From contig DCFX01000094.1 of the NCBI GenBank assembly GCA_002314445.1, forward strand, positions 1 through 44,049: DNA of 44,049 nucleotides, in the 5' to 3' direction. Under the pieces are notes generated by a model. That model was not told the origin of the DNA. It made no database searches and saw only the letters and a program-made list of their open reading frames with translations. Every line of letters starts with the position of its first letter. Position 1 is the first letter of the stretch. This DNA is from Treponema sp. UBA1793. Its GTDB lineage: Bacteria > Spirochaetota > Spirochaetia > Treponematales > Treponemataceae. Positions 16,675 through 25,257 of the stretch are shown piece after piece. The position numbers were made by a program, and so were the translations under genes.

Positions 16675-16847
16675 ACTTTCGTTTACTCCTATATGAGAAT
16701 TGTGAGTCAGGCTTTTTATCTGCCTGACGATTCTGAATATAGTAGTAATTGAAGCATTGTTCATGAAAATCCGATTGGAAGAAGATTAAAATTTTTTAAT
16801 CTTGAATCTCAATACAAAAAGAATGAAATAACATACTATAGTGATAT

Positions 16848-17345
16848 ATGATTATGAAATTCCGGAAAATGAGTTATTTATTTTTTCCTGTTTTAATATT
16901 GTTGTTTACGGTTTCCTCTTCTATTGCACAGCCGTCTCATGAAGTCGTGCCGTACCATGGTATGCGGATGACGCCGAAGCATTCAGACTTTTATGTTGTA
17001 AAAATTGTAGCAGAAAAGACAGAAGCGGGAAATTTGCTGGTTGATGTCTATTTTAACAGTGCTGTCGATCCGAGAACTGTATCTCTTGCTGCTATTCTGG
17101 TGAACGGGCAGCCTGTTCCATACGGAACGTCTGAATTGTTTAATAAGGCGGGAACGGAACTCCGGTTGGAATTTTCCAAAGAAAGGTGCGGAATACTCCT
17201 GAATTCTGCAGATGCGAAAATCCGGCTGGAATTTATTTCTGCTGCCAGTTTTAACGGTTCACCTCTTTTATTGAACTTATTTGACGGGATTACTGACAGT
17301 TATGTGCAGGTATTTAAAAAGCCTGATGGGACAGGGAGCAACTGA
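16848..17345 (+). CDS. Secreted protein of unknown function upstream of a two-component system
   Basis: 165 residues, not recognised. The signal peptide (YLFFPVLILLFTVSSSIAQ) is cleaved near residue 28. The mature part looks beta-rich: FYVVKIVAEKTEAGNLLVDV, VDPRTVSLAAILVNGQPVPY and ELRLEFSKERCGILL. This recalls a single Ig-like or invasin-type domain describing a value and its allowed range, but that is a guess. The start may be the ATG at 16848 or at 16854; a TATAGT box ends 5 nt before the first. The stop overlaps the regulator start by one base (TGATG), so all three genes are translationally linked. The protein may modulate the sensor. Confidence 0.7.
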   Translation: MIMKFRKMSYLFFPVLILLFTVSSSIAQPSHEVVPYHGMRMTPKHSDFYVVKIVAEKTEAGNLLVDVYFNSAVDPRTVSLAAILVNGQPVPYGTSELFNKAGTELRLEFSKERCGILLNSADAKIRLEFISAASFNGSPLLLNLFDGITDSYVQVFKKPDGTGSN

Positions 17346-18022
17346 TGGAAAAAGTACTTGTTGTCGAAGATGATGCGGGAATTATGGGATTCCTTAAAAC
17401 AGAGCTTTGTCATGAAGGTTTTGAGGTACAGTATGCAGCCGACGGAAGAACGGCGCTTACAGTGTTTGAATCATGTGTGCCGGATATTGTTCTGCTTGAT
17501 ATAATGCTTCCCGGATTGAGCGGCCTTGAAGTCCTCCGGCGCATCAGAAAGTCATCGAACGTACCTGTCATTCTGCTTACTGCAAGAGGCGAGACATTTG
17601 ACAAAGTAAACGGTCTTAATGCGGGTGCTGATGATTATCTTACAAAACCGTTTGAAATTGAGGAACTGCTTGCACGTATGCGTGCAGTGATGCGCCGTCT
17701 GTCGGGGACTGCTTCTGTTCTGAAAATACGGAATCTTGTATTATATCCGAACAGGATGGAAACTTTTCTGGACGGCAAAGCGGTTGAGTTATCCCGTACC
17801 GAATTTTTTCTGCTTAAGACGCTTATGGAAAATCAGAATACGATACTTACCCGGGAGCAGCTTATTTCGGCGGTATGGGGGCAGGGACATTATATCGACG
17901 AGAATTCTGTCGACGTATATGTACGCTATATACGGCAGAAAATTGACGAACAGGCAGGTGAAGAATACATTACGACGGTGCGCGGATTCGGATATACAAT
18001 GAAAGGTGAAAATAAAAAATGA
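17345..18022 (+). CDS. OmpR/PhoB family response regulator
   Basis: 225 residues: a receiver domain (about 1-118) with acidic pocket ED at 8-10, phosphoacceptor D52 (VLLDIMLPG), the Thr in LLTARGE and Lys in YLTKPFE, then a winged-helix DNA-binding domain (about 128-222) with LSRTEFFLLKTLMEN and VDVYVRYIRQKI. It controls transcription on phosphorylation by the adjacent kinase, whose start overlaps its stop by 4 bp. The upstream secreted protein gene overlaps its start by 1 bp. Target genes are unknown; autoregulation of the three-gene unit is likely but unproven. Confidence 0.93.
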   Translation: MEKVLVVEDDAGIMGFLKTELCHEGFEVQYAADGRTALTVFESCVPDIVLLDIMLPGLSGLEVLRRIRKSSNVPVILLTARGETFDKVNGLNAGADDYLTKPFEIEELLARMRAVMRRLSGTASVLKIRNLVLYPNRMETFLDGKAVELSRTEFFLLKTLMENQNTILTREQLISAVWGQGHYIDENSVDVYVRYIRQKIDEQAGEEYITTVRGFGYTMKGENKK

Positions 18023-19425
18023 AAAAGAAGCATACACGGTATTTATCAGTAGCCGCATATCTGGCTCTCAGATTTTCCCTGCTTATTACTATTATAATTC
18101 TTGTGCTGTCCTTTGCAATAGTGCTCCTGTTAAGAAGCAATATCCGCATACAGCAGAACCGCGAACTTTTTTTTGCGATGGACCGCATTTCTTCATCGTT
18201 TTCCGAGATGATAAGCCAGAACTCTGAAACTACGGAAGAAATACTTCTTAACGACGAACTTCCGTATTATATCCTTTTCAGCGTGTACAGAGGCGGAAGC
18301 AGCGTTGTTTTTAAAACCGATGATCCCTTTCTGCCGAAACTTCCCGTTACCAACGGACGAACCGTCCGCTACCGGAGCAGAGATTATTTTATTGACGGCG
18401 ATCTCAATATTTTATACTGTGCAAAGCAGTACAAAACCGACAGCGGAGAATTATTTACCGTGGAAGTAGCCCTCAATATGGACAGGGATACGTCCGAGCG
18501 GCTTTTATCGGGTCTCCCGCGCCTCATGCTTATTCTGTTTTTCCCATTGCTTCTTATTTCTTTTCGCGCGGCACTTCTGATTACGCGGCGTACGCTAAAA
18601 CCTGTTAAGGAAATGATCGAAATGGCGCAGAAAATCAGCAGTGCGAACCTCAGCCAGCGGCTGCCGGTAGCAGGAACAGGAGATGAACTTGATACGCTCG
18701 CGTCGACATTTAATGATTTATTTTCCCGCCTCAAAGCCGACTTTGACCGTGAACGTCAGTTTACGTCAAACGTATCGCATGAACTTAAGACACCGCTTGC
18801 GGTAATACTTGGTCATGCAAATCTTATACGGCGTTGGGGGAAAAATGATTCTGTTCAACTTGAAAAATCAATAAATGCACTTATAACCGAATCTCATTCG
18901 ATGGAAGCAATAATTACGAATCTGCTGCTGCTTGCCAGACTTGAAAATGGCGTGGAAAAATTATCGATGATGCCTGTCCCTGTAAAGCCGCTGCTTAACC
19001 GTCTTGCGGACGACACCAGCGTATGGTCACCGGAAACGACATTTACATATGACAGTGTACCGGACATGACTGTCGTAACGGCAGAAGAAGAGCTTCTGTA
19101 TCAGGCTTTTACAATTATTGTTTCAAACAGTATAAAATTTGCGGCAAGTCTTGTACGTATTACCGTTGAGACGCGTGAAGAAAATATGCGGGTTATTATA
19201 ACGTTTACCGATACGGGTCCCGGCATTGAACCTGAAATCCTGCCGCATATATTTGAACGTTTTTACCGCGGTGATCCGTCTCATAACCGGAACGCCGGCG
19301 GTTCCGGACTGGGACTGTCGATTGCAAAAGTTATTATGGATGTCATGCACGGCAGTATTTCCGCCGGGAATGCGCCGGAGGGCGGTGCGGTTTTGACGCT
19401 GGCACTGCCTGCAGTTCAGAAATAA
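18019..19425 (+). CDS. Sensor histidine kinase
   Basis: 468 residues: TM1 at about residues 13-38, an extracytoplasmic domain of about 120 residues with no recognised fold, TM2 at about 160-185, HAMP (LKPVKEMIEMAQKISSANLS), HisKA with phosphoacceptor H254 (VSHELKTPLAV), and a HATPase domain with NSIKFA, DTGPGIEPEILPHIFERF and GGSGLGLSI. All kinase boxes are intact. It forms a pair with the overlapping response regulator. The preceding secreted protein is a candidate ligand-side partner of the extracytoplasmic domain. Signal unknown. Confidence 0.93.
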   Translation: MKKKHTRYLSVAAYLALRFSLLITIIILVLSFAIVLLLRSNIRIQQNRELFFAMDRISSSFSEMISQNSETTEEILLNDELPYYILFSVYRGGSSVVFKTDDPFLPKLPVTNGRTVRYRSRDYFIDGDLNILYCAKQYKTDSGELFTVEVALNMDRDTSERLLSGLPRLMLILFFPLLLISFRAALLITRRTLKPVKEMIEMAQKISSANLSQRLPVAGTGDELDTLASTFNDLFSRLKADFDRERQFTSNVSHELKTPLAVILGHANLIRRWGKNDSVQLEKSINALITESHSMEAIITNLLLLARLENGVEKLSMMPVPVKPLLNRLADDTSVWSPETTFTYDSVPDMTVVTAEEELLYQAFTIIVSNSIKFAASLVRITVETREENMRVIITFTDTGPGIEPEILPHIFERFYRGDPSHNRNAGGSGLGLSIAKVIMDVMHGSISAGNAPEGGAVLTLALPAVQK

Positions 19426-19445
19426 AAGTGAAGTATACCTGCATA

Positions 19446-19474
19446 TTGAGGAATCCTGTATTTCCTGTTAAAGT
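19446..19474 (+). promoter_or_regulatory. Leaderless promoter of the AICAR formyltransferase gene
   Basis: -35 TTGAGG at 19446-19451, exactly 17 bp, then an extended -10 TGT-TAAAGT with the hexamer at 19469-19474. The ATG at 19481 is 7 nt beyond the hexamer, so the transcript would begin at or next to the start codon. No Shine-Dalgarno is close enough to act. Confidence 0.55.
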
Positions 19475-19480
19475 GACACT

Positions 19481-20653
19481 ATGACAGAACTTCAACTTAA
19501 ATACGGATGCAACCCGAACCAGAAGCCGGCACGGGTATTTATGGAAACAGGCAGCCTTCCGATTACAGTGCTCAACGGAAAGCCCGGATACATCAATCTG
19601 CTTGACGCCCTTAACGGCTGGCAGCTTGTGAAGGAACTCAAGGCCGCATCAAAACTGCCGTCGGCCGCTTCTTTTAAACACGTATCTCCTGCCGGTGCAG
19701 CCGTCGGCATTCCGCTCTCCGATATACACAGACAGATTTACTTTACCGGCGACATTGAACTGTCTCCGCTTGCTGCAGCGTATGCCCGCGCGCGGGGCGC
19801 CGACCGTATGTCGTCTTTCGGTGATTTTATTTCCCTGTCCGATACATGCGACGTTCCGACGGCCCGTCTTATTGCAAAGGAAGTTTCTGACGGAATTATC
19901 GCTCCCGGATTTGAACCGGAAGCGCTTGAGATCCTCAAGGGCAAAAAGAAAGGCGGATACGCAGTGATTCAGATAGACAAAGATTATGTCCCAGAACCGA
20001 TTGAACGAAAACAGGTATTCGGCGTTACTTTTGAACAGGGTAGGAACAACATTGTTATTGATGAAACATGTCTTGCAAATATCGTGACAAAGAACAAGAA
20101 CCTGACCGAATCGGAAAAACGCGATCTCATCGTATCTCTTATCGTCCTGAAATATACGCAGTCCAACAGCGTCGCGTATGTGAAGGACGGGCAGGCTGTC
20201 GGCGTGGGGGCCGGACAGCAGTCCCGCGTTCACTGTACGCGCCTTGCGGGAAATAAAGCAGACAACTGGTGGCTGCGCCAGTCGCCTCAGGTGCTCGGAC
20301 TTGAGTTTGCAGACGGACTTAAACGTCCTGACCGTGACAATGCAATCGACGTATATATCGGAGACGAATATATGGACGTGCTTGCGGAAGGAAAGTGGCA
20401 GACGATTTTCAAGACAAAACCCGCCGTTTTTACGAAGGAAGAAAAACTTGCATGGCTTGCAAAAAATACTGATGTAGCGGTCGGAAGCGACGCATTTTTC
20501 CCGTTCGGGGACAATATTGAGCGTGCTCATAAGAGCGGTGCAACCGTTATTGCACAGCCGGGCGGTTCAATCCGCGACGACGACGTGATTCAGACGTGCA
20601 ACAAGTACAACATGGTCATGGCGTTTACCGGAATACGGCTTTTCCATCACTAG
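19481..20653 (+). CDS. purH: AICAR formyltransferase, stand-alone (PurH C-domain only)
   Basis: Transfers a formyl group from 10-formyltetrahydrofolate to AICAR, the penultimate step of IMP synthesis. 390 residues corresponding to the formyltransferase domain alone: YGCNPNQKPARV at the N-terminus, SAASFKHVSPAGAAVG, LKYTQSNSVAYVKDGQAVGV with the substrate-site Lys/Ser/Asn, and GAGQQSRVHCTRLAG. The IMP cyclohydrolase domain that normally precedes it in PurH is absent, and no fragment of it is visible upstream. A separate cyclohydrolase must be encoded elsewhere or the enzyme serves folate/purine salvage. The purH symbol therefore applies to half of the usual protein. Confidence 0.87.
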   Translation: MTELQLKYGCNPNQKPARVFMETGSLPITVLNGKPGYINLLDALNGWQLVKELKAASKLPSAASFKHVSPAGAAVGIPLSDIHRQIYFTGDIELSPLAAAYARARGADRMSSFGDFISLSDTCDVPTARLIAKEVSDGIIAPGFEPEALEILKGKKKGGYAVIQIDKDYVPEPIERKQVFGVTFEQGRNNIVIDETCLANIVTKNKNLTESEKRDLIVSLIVLKYTQSNSVAYVKDGQAVGVGAGQQSRVHCTRLAGNKADNWWLRQSPQVLGLEFADGLKRPDRDNAIDVYIGDEYMDVLAEGKWQTIFKTKPAVFTKEEKLAWLAKNTDVAVGSDAFFPFGDNIERAHKSGATVIAQPGGSIRDDDVIQTCNKYNMVMAFTGIRLFHH

Positions 20654-20758
20654 GATTAGGCTGATAAAATCGCCATGACTTAATCAGCATGTTCACGGGA
20701 GAGCAAAACCGCCGTATAAAAGCGGATTAAAATTATTCAAATTTCAGAAGGATAGCAG

Positions 20759-21544
20759 ATGCAGAAAAACGTGGAGATATTCTGGTTTTCGGGTACGGGA
20801 AATACACTGTTTATGGCGCAGAAAGCGAAAGAAATTCTGGATGCAAAGGGATATCACTGTACGCTCACTCCCATAACGCGAACTGCTGTAGTGCAGACTG
20901 CTGCTGATAAATCGACAGGTATATTTGTTCCTGTCGCTGTCCAGGGAACGTTTCCGATTGTGTGGAATTTTCTGAAAAATTTACCGGACGGGCAGGGAAC
21001 TGAAGTGTTTCTTGTTGATACGCTTGAAAAATATTCCGGCGGCATAAAAGGTCCCGTAAAAAAGATTCTCAAAAAGAAAGGATACAAACCCGTCGGTGCA
21101 GTCGAACTGCTTATGCCGAACTTCTTTATGGAAAAGACGGAAGATGCCGGTAAAAACCGGAAGATTGAAACAGCCGTACAACAGCTGGCTGCGTTTATTG
21201 ATTCTCTTGAAGCAGGTACTGCGGAGTGGAAAGACATACCGGTGTATTCGGATATCATGAGCAGTTTTTTCAGATCAAAAAGTCTTGCAAAACTCTGGCC
21301 GAAAATGTTCAAAAAAACAGTTGCCAGTACATGCATCAACTGCGGGATATGCGTAAGAATCTGCCCTCAGGACTGTGCTGATGTAAACAGCCGGCATATA
21401 GACGTAAAATCTGATAAATGCATTTTATGCCAGCGGTGTATGGAATACTGCCCGGCGAATGCCATCGGCATGGGAGATATACCGTTCATAAAAAATAAAC
21501 TGATATCATTGTCTGAAATGGAGCATGCGCTGGGAACCCGGTAG
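20759..21544 (+). CDS. EFR1-type flavodoxin-ferredoxin fusion
   Basis: 261 residues: an N-terminal flavodoxin-like domain (FWFSGTGNTLFMAQKAKEIL, phosphate-binding loop SGTGNT) and a C-terminal pair of 4Fe-4S clusters. The cluster motifs are CINCGICVRICPQDC and CILCQRCMEYCPANA, both complete. This is the EFR1 arrangement, thought to shuttle electrons in anaerobes; the partners are unknown. The start follows AGAAGGA with good spacing. A 6-bp dyad (GCTGAT/ATCAGC, about 20669-20694) lies between the formyltransferase gene and this one and may be a weak terminator. Confidence 0.88.
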   Translation: MQKNVEIFWFSGTGNTLFMAQKAKEILDAKGYHCTLTPITRTAVVQTAADKSTGIFVPVAVQGTFPIVWNFLKNLPDGQGTEVFLVDTLEKYSGGIKGPVKKILKKKGYKPVGAVELLMPNFFMEKTEDAGKNRKIETAVQQLAAFIDSLEAGTAEWKDIPVYSDIMSSFFRSKSLAKLWPKMFKKTVASTCINCGICVRICPQDCADVNSRHIDVKSDKCILCQRCMEYCPANAIGMGDIPFIKNKLISLSEMEHALGTR

Positions 21545-21614
21545 TATCCCGAAAACGAAATTTTTGACACCTGCATGTTCTCCGTAACAGCATTTTACCG
21601 CCTGCGTAATACAT

Positions 21615-21657
21615 ACCGGAATCCTGTCGTTTTAAATTCAAGTGACAGGATTCCGGT
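21615..21657. terminator. Terminator-like hairpin between convergent genes
   Basis: ACCGGAATCCTGTC (21615-21628) pairs exactly over 14 bp with 21644-21657, around a 15-nt loop. It lies between the convergent stops of the EFR1 gene and oleate hydratase. T-tracts are weak on both sides. Confidence 0.6.
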
Positions 21658-21672
21658 AATCGGTTTTATACT

Positions 21673-23367
21673 TTACAGCATTTTTGCAAGTTCAGTTCCC
21701 GCAAGCAGTTTTCCGAGCGGTATGTCCTTGAGCGGGACATTGTTCAGGTTAAGGCATGTTTTTGCAGCTGATGCAAGCACACGGACATCGTACTGGCTGG
21801 GATAGACCGGTTCTACAACTTTTTCAAGATTGAGCAGGCCGTAAACAGCCATCATTGCGCTGCGGACAGAATATTCTACGGTAAAGACACAGTCCTGCGG
21901 TACTTCCGCAAACTGGCCGACGAATGCAAAATTGGTGCTTCCTGCCGGAATGACTTCGGGGCGGTCACCGGCGACACGCGGCATGAACTGCGACGTGATG
22001 TACGGCATCATGCTCGGAATGACATTCACGGTGTGCGTCAGAATCTGCGGTATTTTGTCTTTAAGCCCCATATGAAACAGAAGCTCTTCAAACATTTCCT
22101 TTCCCGTGCAGTCTGACATTGTCTTTTTGATATAATCACCCTCTACGTCAAGGTTAAGCGCATATGCCCAGAGCACTTTTACGTTTTCCGGCTGATTGAT
22201 AAAGTGCGGCTGTTTCGGTACAACCCAGCTCATGAACCAGCTGGAATCTTTGATTGTCACCAGTCCGCCCATTCCCGGTTTGTCGCCGGTCAGGTTCAGC
22301 AGGTACGGGAATACGATGTCGTCGTCTTTAAGCGTAACGGTGAACGACAGCCATTTCGATTTGTCTATATCGCTGCAGAATTTTTCCGGATGACCGAATC
22401 CGTCCGTTTTTGCAGCAATTTTTTCCCATACGGAAAAACAGCCCTTGTCGTCAGAGCGGTTGATAACGGCCGGTTTGTTGAGGCTGCCGCGTGTGGTATT
22501 CTGAGTCATGGAACCGTTCGTGAAAAGTACAACGTCGCTGCCCTGAATTTTCTGCACTTTTTCCGAGCCGTTCTGTATGTAATGATACGCGGTTGCAGTT
22601 TTTTTACCACCGTTCAAATCAAAGTCGATATCTGTGACTTTGCAGCCGTATTCAAACTGCACACCCTGATCTTTCAACATCGTTACGAGGGGCAGAATGA
22701 GTGAGTCATACTGGTTGTATTCAGTATGCAGAATGCCTTTAAGACAGTTGAGCCCGCCGATAAGGTGCATGAACCGTTCTGTATACCGCTTTACTTCGAC
22801 AACGCTGTGCCATTTTTCAAAAGCAAACATAGTTGCCCAGAAGAACCAGAAATTGGTCTGAAAGAAACTGGGGCTGAAGTACTGTTCGATTGTCGTGCTT
22901 CCCAGTTTTTCTTCCGACAGCATATGAAGGCGGGCGAGTTCAAGGGCATTTTCCGTTGAAAGTCCCAGCGAAGAGAAGTCGCCTTTTTTACCCTGACCGC
23001 TTACGATTCTGCAGTGGGACTCGATGGGCTCTTCAAGATTGAGTTCGCGGAATTCGTCCAGAACGGTTCTGTCCGCATTTGTGAGCGAAGGAACTGAGCC
23101 GAACAGATCCATAAAGCATTCGAAATGTTCTTCAATTTCGCGTCCTCCGCGCGCAGTATACCCCTCTTCGGCAGTTCCGGCACCGTCCATGGAGCCGCCT
23201 TCCACCGGGAGCATTTCAACAATGTGAATGTTTTTTGCCGGCATGTGTCCGTCTCTGATAAGAAATTCTGCTGCAGAAAGACTTGCGATGCCGCCTCCGA
23301 GCAGATACGCCTGGCGCCGTTCAATGTCTGCCGGTGCCTTTGGATTGATCCTCTGATAGTTACCCAT
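21673..23367 (-). CDS. ohyA: Oleate hydratase
   Basis: FAD-dependent hydration of oleic and other cis-9 unsaturated fatty acids to 10-hydroxy acids, often a detoxification of host or dietary fatty acids. 564 residues, usual for the family (formerly myosin-cross-reactive antigen). FAD-binding GGGIASLSAAEFL follows the N-terminus; the conserved ARGGREIEEHFECFMDLF carries the catalytic Glu region; a late EVPQDCVFTVEYSVRSAMMA segment closes the FAD domain. The start at 23367 is set by GGAGG with 8 nt spacing (MGNYQRINP). A TetR gene reads the same way just upstream, with a palindrome between them. Confidence 0.93.
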   Translation of the reverse strand: MGNYQRINPKAPADIERRQAYLLGGGIASLSAAEFLIRDGHMPAKNIHIVEMLPVEGGSMDGAGTAEEGYTARGGREIEEHFECFMDLFGSVPSLTNADRTVLDEFRELNLEEPIESHCRIVSGQGKKGDFSSLGLSTENALELARLHMLSEEKLGSTTIEQYFSPSFFQTNFWFFWATMFAFEKWHSVVEVKRYTERFMHLIGGLNCLKGILHTEYNQYDSLILPLVTMLKDQGVQFEYGCKVTDIDFDLNGGKKTATAYHYIQNGSEKVQKIQGSDVVLFTNGSMTQNTTRGSLNKPAVINRSDDKGCFSVWEKIAAKTDGFGHPEKFCSDIDKSKWLSFTVTLKDDDIVFPYLLNLTGDKPGMGGLVTIKDSSWFMSWVVPKQPHFINQPENVKVLWAYALNLDVEGDYIKKTMSDCTGKEMFEELLFHMGLKDKIPQILTHTVNVIPSMMPYITSQFMPRVAGDRPEVIPAGSTNFAFVGQFAEVPQDCVFTVEYSVRSAMMAVYGLLNLEKVVEPVYPSQYDVRVLASAAKTCLNLNNVPLKDIPLGKLLAGTELAKML

Positions 23368-23440
23368 TCTGTATACCTCCAAATGAAATTTAATTTCTCT
23401 TTTAAGATATTCCGGGTTTCAGCATCCGTAAATGGACAGC

Positions 23441-23458
23441 TTTACACAGCTGTGTAAA
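23441..23458. promoter_or_regulatory. 18-bp perfect palindrome, probable operator of ohyA/tetR
   Basis: TTTACACAGCTGTGTAAA reads identically on both strands and lies about 75 bp upstream of the ohyA start, just after the tetR stop. Length and symmetry fit a TetR-family dimer site. No clear promoter hexamers could be assigned around it. Confidence 0.55.
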
Positions 23459-23486
23459 AATGTAACAGTCTGCCTTAAATGTGAAA

Positions 23487-24059
23487 CTATTTCGACCTTT
23501 TTTTATTGTGTTCCGAGAGTATGCGTACAATATTTCCCCTGACCATCTGCTCTATCCAGTCTGCGACAATCTCAGGAGATTCTGCCATATCCTTTTTAAG
23601 CCAGCCGGTAAAAACTCCTATGATGGCATTTACGTAAAAATCACCTATTTCCTGTTTCAGTTTTTCATCAATCTGCATGTCTACAGTCAGATCGGAAATG
23701 ATGCCGTTTAACACGTGGAAAAATGTATTGTACAGAAACATTTCAAGGTGATCCCGTCCCATTGAATTGAACGTATTCAGGCATATTATCCTGTTTTTCA
23801 GCGTATAATTGAGAACAAGCAGTACACCGTCGCGCCATTTTGCGTAATTACAGCATTTTTCGAGGTCTTCAACGAGCTCGTGTTCATACAGCCATCCGAG
23901 CAGATCGTATATGTTCTGAAAATGGGTGTAAAATGTATGGCGTGTTACACCGCAGTCATCAGTTATCATCTGAATGTGGATTTCATTGAGAGGATATTTC
24001 ATCATAAGTTTTTTCAGAGAAGCGGAGAGGGCTTCTTTTGTTATGCTTGAATTTGACAT
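23487..24059 (-). CDS. TetR/AcrR family transcriptional regulator
   Basis: 190 residues. The N-terminal helix-turn-helix domain carries the family pattern LNEIHIQMITDDCGVTRHTF followed by YTHFQNIYDLLGWL. The C-terminal ligand domain has no specific motif but resembles the group containing dihydroxyacetone kinase regulators. It lies upstream of oleate hydratase on the same strand, so fatty acids are a plausible effector; this is inference from position. A TATGAT box with TG extension ends 9 nt before the ATG, with an AAAAGG that may serve as a short Shine-Dalgarno. Confidence 0.85.
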   Translation of the reverse strand: MSNSSITKEALSASLKKLMMKYPLNEIHIQMITDDCGVTRHTFYTHFQNIYDLLGWLYEHELVEDLEKCCNYAKWRDGVLLVLNYTLKNRIICLNTFNSMGRDHLEMFLYNTFFHVLNGIISDLTVDMQIDEKLKQEIGDFYVNAIIGVFTGWLKKDMAESPEIVADWIEQMVRGNIVRILSEHNKKRSK

Positions 24060-24162
24060 ATGCCTTTTATCATATCACGTGTCCTTCTATTCATAGTGTA
24101 TCATTAAAACAGGCAGGGCGCAAACGTGATAGTTTTTGCCGGGAAGAATGTATCAGGGATGC

Positions 24163-25257
24163 TTATACCCACAGCTGCCACGTGTACACGAACGGATACG
24201 CAATAAGCTGCCACAGTGTAAAATCGGTGGCAGTCCGCATCAATAACCCTTTAACGAGCAGGTTGTATACAAGCAGATAGCCTGAAAATATCGTAATGAA
24301 TACAAAAATCTGGAATTTGAGCGCATTCCAGACGTGGTCTATCATTGCGCGTTTGTCCGGAATCCATCCGGGCAGCCTGCCTTCATTCCATCTGCGGAAC
24401 ATGAAAGAGAAAATTTTTTTCTGCCTTTCTGTTGCACCCGTTAATGCAGGTTCTGCAAATGCCGAGTAAGCGGCTTCTGCCGCCCTGTCCTGCCATTTGA
24501 GTTTCCTGTGCTTCGGGTTTGCAAGCGTATCCTGCTGTTCCCGGTTATTTATCCGTTTTAAGCTTGAAAAGAATGCTGCGGAAGCTTTTACTCCGCGGAT
24601 GATGTTCGGAATGAGGGCGGCAATGAACCACGCTGTAACAAAACATAATAATACTGATGCAAGATATTTGTCCGCGACCCAGCCCGGCCGCGAAAAATAG
24701 AGCAGAATCATTGAGGTCGTAAAGAGTGCCAGTTTGAGAAGAGAGTTGAAAAGCATGCGCCTGCAGAATAATTTGAACTGCTTTCCTGCAGTATCGGAAA
24801 TCGCGTCTTCTGTTATGCGGTCAATCTGTTCGCATGCAGTACTGCCTGCTTCCTTCATGCCCTTTTTCAGCTGCTGCGTTACTTTCGGGATCGTATTTAA
24901 GATAAGATCCTTGCATTGGGAATAGATGAATGCTATGACTGCCGCATCGTCGAGCAGACCGACAGGGCCGAATGAGTCGGGAATGATATCAAACGGACTG
25001 ACAAGATAAACGAGTGCGCCGATTATCATCACTTTTGTTGCAGCAGGGACATCGGGCGACTTGAATCCCTGCCACAACGTCTGCACCATATCCCATATTT
25101 TTGCTATCGGGCCGCGTTTCATCTTATCAAGATTTTTTTCGACTTTCTGTACATCCTCATCGCCGGCTTTCTCGCCCATCTTTTCTGCTTCTTCAACTGC
25201 CTCTTCTTTTATTTTCCGGCGTACAGCAGATGAAAATTTTTGTGGTACTTGTTTCAT
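24163..25257 (-). CDS. YkvA-domain (DUF1232) membrane protein
   Basis: 364 residues. After a highly charged N-terminus (KIKEEAVEEAEKMGEKAGDE) comes the YkvA domain (about 75-130): PAATKVMIIGALVYLVSPFD, then IIPDSFGPVGLLDDAAVIAF. The C-terminal half has about four to five hydrophobic segments (around 195-235 and 305-360) and no family I recognise, so this is a fusion longer than stand-alone YkvA proteins (usually near 130 residues). The start at 25257 overlaps the stop of the preceding gene by 4 bp (ATGA), which decides it over longer in-frame starts. Function is unknown. Confidence 0.78.
   Translation of the reverse strand: MKQVPQKFSSAVRRKIKEEAVEEAEKMGEKAGDEDVQKVEKNLDKMKRGPIAKIWDMVQTLWQGFKSPDVPAATKVMIIGALVYLVSPFDIIPDSFGPVGLLDDAAVIAFIYSQCKDLILNTIPKVTQQLKKGMKEAGSTACEQIDRITEDAISDTAGKQFKLFCRRMLFNSLLKLALFTTSMILLYFSRPGWVADKYLASVLLCFVTAWFIAALIPNIIRGVKASAAFFSSLKRINNREQQDTLANPKHRKLKWQDRAAEAAYSAFAEPALTGATERQKKIFSFMFRRWNEGRLPGWIPDKRAMIDHVWNALKFQIFVFITIFSGYLLVYNLLVKGLLMRTATDFTLWQLIAYPFVYTWQLWV

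Noticed and set aside
16674..16764. Upstream start for the Ala/Lys-rich secreted protein
   Set aside because: Would put 30 residues before a clean signal peptide; AGGAG supports the start at 16674.
19649..20530. 293-codon minus-strand frame opposite the AICAR formyltransferase
   Set aside because: Fully antisense to a gene with clear family motifs; no start signal or homology evident.
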